A stretch of 64,000 nt of DNA, from assembly GCF_048771995.1 (NCBI RefSeq), contig NC_133030.1:60296001-60360000 (forward strand). The letters are read 5' to 3'. The notes under the pieces are model-generated. The model did no database searches. It was given only the letters and a program-made list of their open reading frames with translations, and was not told the DNA's origin. The position numbers and the translations under genes are program-made. Shown piece by piece: positions 63,916 to 64,000 of the stretch; the first letter of the stretch is position 1; every line of letters starts with the position of its first letter. Source of the DNA: Taeniopygia guttata. Its lineage: Eukaryota; Chordata; Aves; Passeriformes; Estrildidae.

Positions 63916-64000
63916 CTGCTGCAGGCAGTGGATGTCCATAGGAGAAGATCACCTCCCCTTCTGAGAGGGGTCTGTCTGTGGTCTCAGTCCCTGTGGGGGT
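63916..64000 (-). CDS. KIAA0586: TALPID3 exon A (partial, runs off the right edge)
   Basis: The frame is open from the window edge to a GCAG|GTAACC donor whose GT is at 63914-63915. It encodes 28 residues, starting TPTGTETTDRPLSEGEV and ending in a short FSYGHPLPAA tail, and leaves one base (phase 1). The next exon supplies CC, completing an Ala codon. The SEGE motif is the first of three SEG motifs, each in a different exon. The 5' boundary lies outside the window. The low-complexity T/P/E-rich start suits the Pro/Thr-rich region that I recall before the TALPID3 C-terminus. Confidence 0.8.

Larger units (their letters stand above)
28140..64000 (-). other. KIAA0586: TALPID3/KIAA0586 gene, 3' part (gene span in window)
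   Basis: The span covers seven coding exons, six introns and the 3' UTR of a gene that enters from the right edge. The exons total 852 coding bases (283 codons plus TAA), and every junction keeps the reading frame. TALPID3 is a centrosomal protein of roughly 1,500 residues that acts at the distal centriole and basal body; it is needed for primary cilium assembly and hence Hedgehog signalling, and loss causes the chicken talpid3 phenotype and human Joubert syndrome. The portion here is the C-terminal fifth, beyond the conserved coiled-coil core, and looks disordered, acidic and Ser/Pro-rich. Identity rests on my recognition of the repeated SEGE/SEGQ phrases, the DYDPPSEGQV segment and the acidic C-terminus, not on an alignment. 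The exon structure is much more certain than the name. Confidence 0.8.

Noticed and set aside
1..64000. CRISPR arrays, tRNA or rRNA genes, bacterial-type operons or prophage
   Set aside because: No regularly spaced short repeats, no cloverleaf or rRNA motif noticed by eye, and the sequence is clearly vertebrate.

Overview
This is vertebrate nuclear DNA, almost certainly from a bird and plausibly a songbird. The main sign is about two dozen 5'-truncated CR1 LINE fragments. Their 3' ends carry the AGAATGGTTTGGGTTGGAAG core on the strand opposite to CR1 sense, or its complement, and are the commonest repeat in avian genomes. There are also LTR remnants of endogenous retroviruses, many A/T homopolymer tracts, no operons and no long ORFs. 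The longest open frame (226 codons) runs into an antisense CR1, and no CpG island is visible.

One real gene was found: the 3' part of a multi-exon gene on the minus strand, entering at the right edge and ending near 28.14 kb. Seven coding exons (63916-64000 partial, 63433-63509, 61671-61805, 59902-60082, 56460-56599, 52785-52872, 28401-28546) have consensus splice sites, and their phases join without a break (1-1, 0-0, 0-0, 1-1, 0-0, 1-1). Together they give 283 residues and a stop codon, then a short 3' UTR with AATAAA signals and a GT-rich downstream stretch. I recognise the peptide as the C-terminal part of TALPID3 (KIAA0586), the centriole and basal-body protein needed for ciliogenesis and Hedgehog signalling. 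That identification is from memory of the family, not from an alignment.

Layout. From 1 to about 28.1 kb is intergenic DNA downstream of the gene. It holds a 115-bp tandem repeat (873-1203), a cluster of four E2F-like GCGGGAAAAT boxes with a 19-21 bp period (3761-3831), an A/C-rich minisatellite (3836-3957), an LTR-like block (about 5560-6245), an intact solo LTR with a 4-bp target duplication (15313-15741), CR1 copies, and two AT-rich, homeodomain-motif-rich stretches that look like conserved non-coding elements. From 28.1 to 64 kb is the gene. Its last intron is about 24 kb and holds most of the CR1 copies; the remaining introns are 1-4 kb.

In human the next gene downstream of KIAA0586, in the same orientation, is DACT1. 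I found no DACT1 exon or CpG-rich promoter here, so if synteny holds it lies beyond the left edge. I saw no previously undescribed system. The most useful leads are possible alternative 3' exons of the TALPID3 gene near 56.0 and 54.1 kb, a phase-compatible exon-like pair on the opposite strand inside the last intron, and the E2F-box minisatellite.
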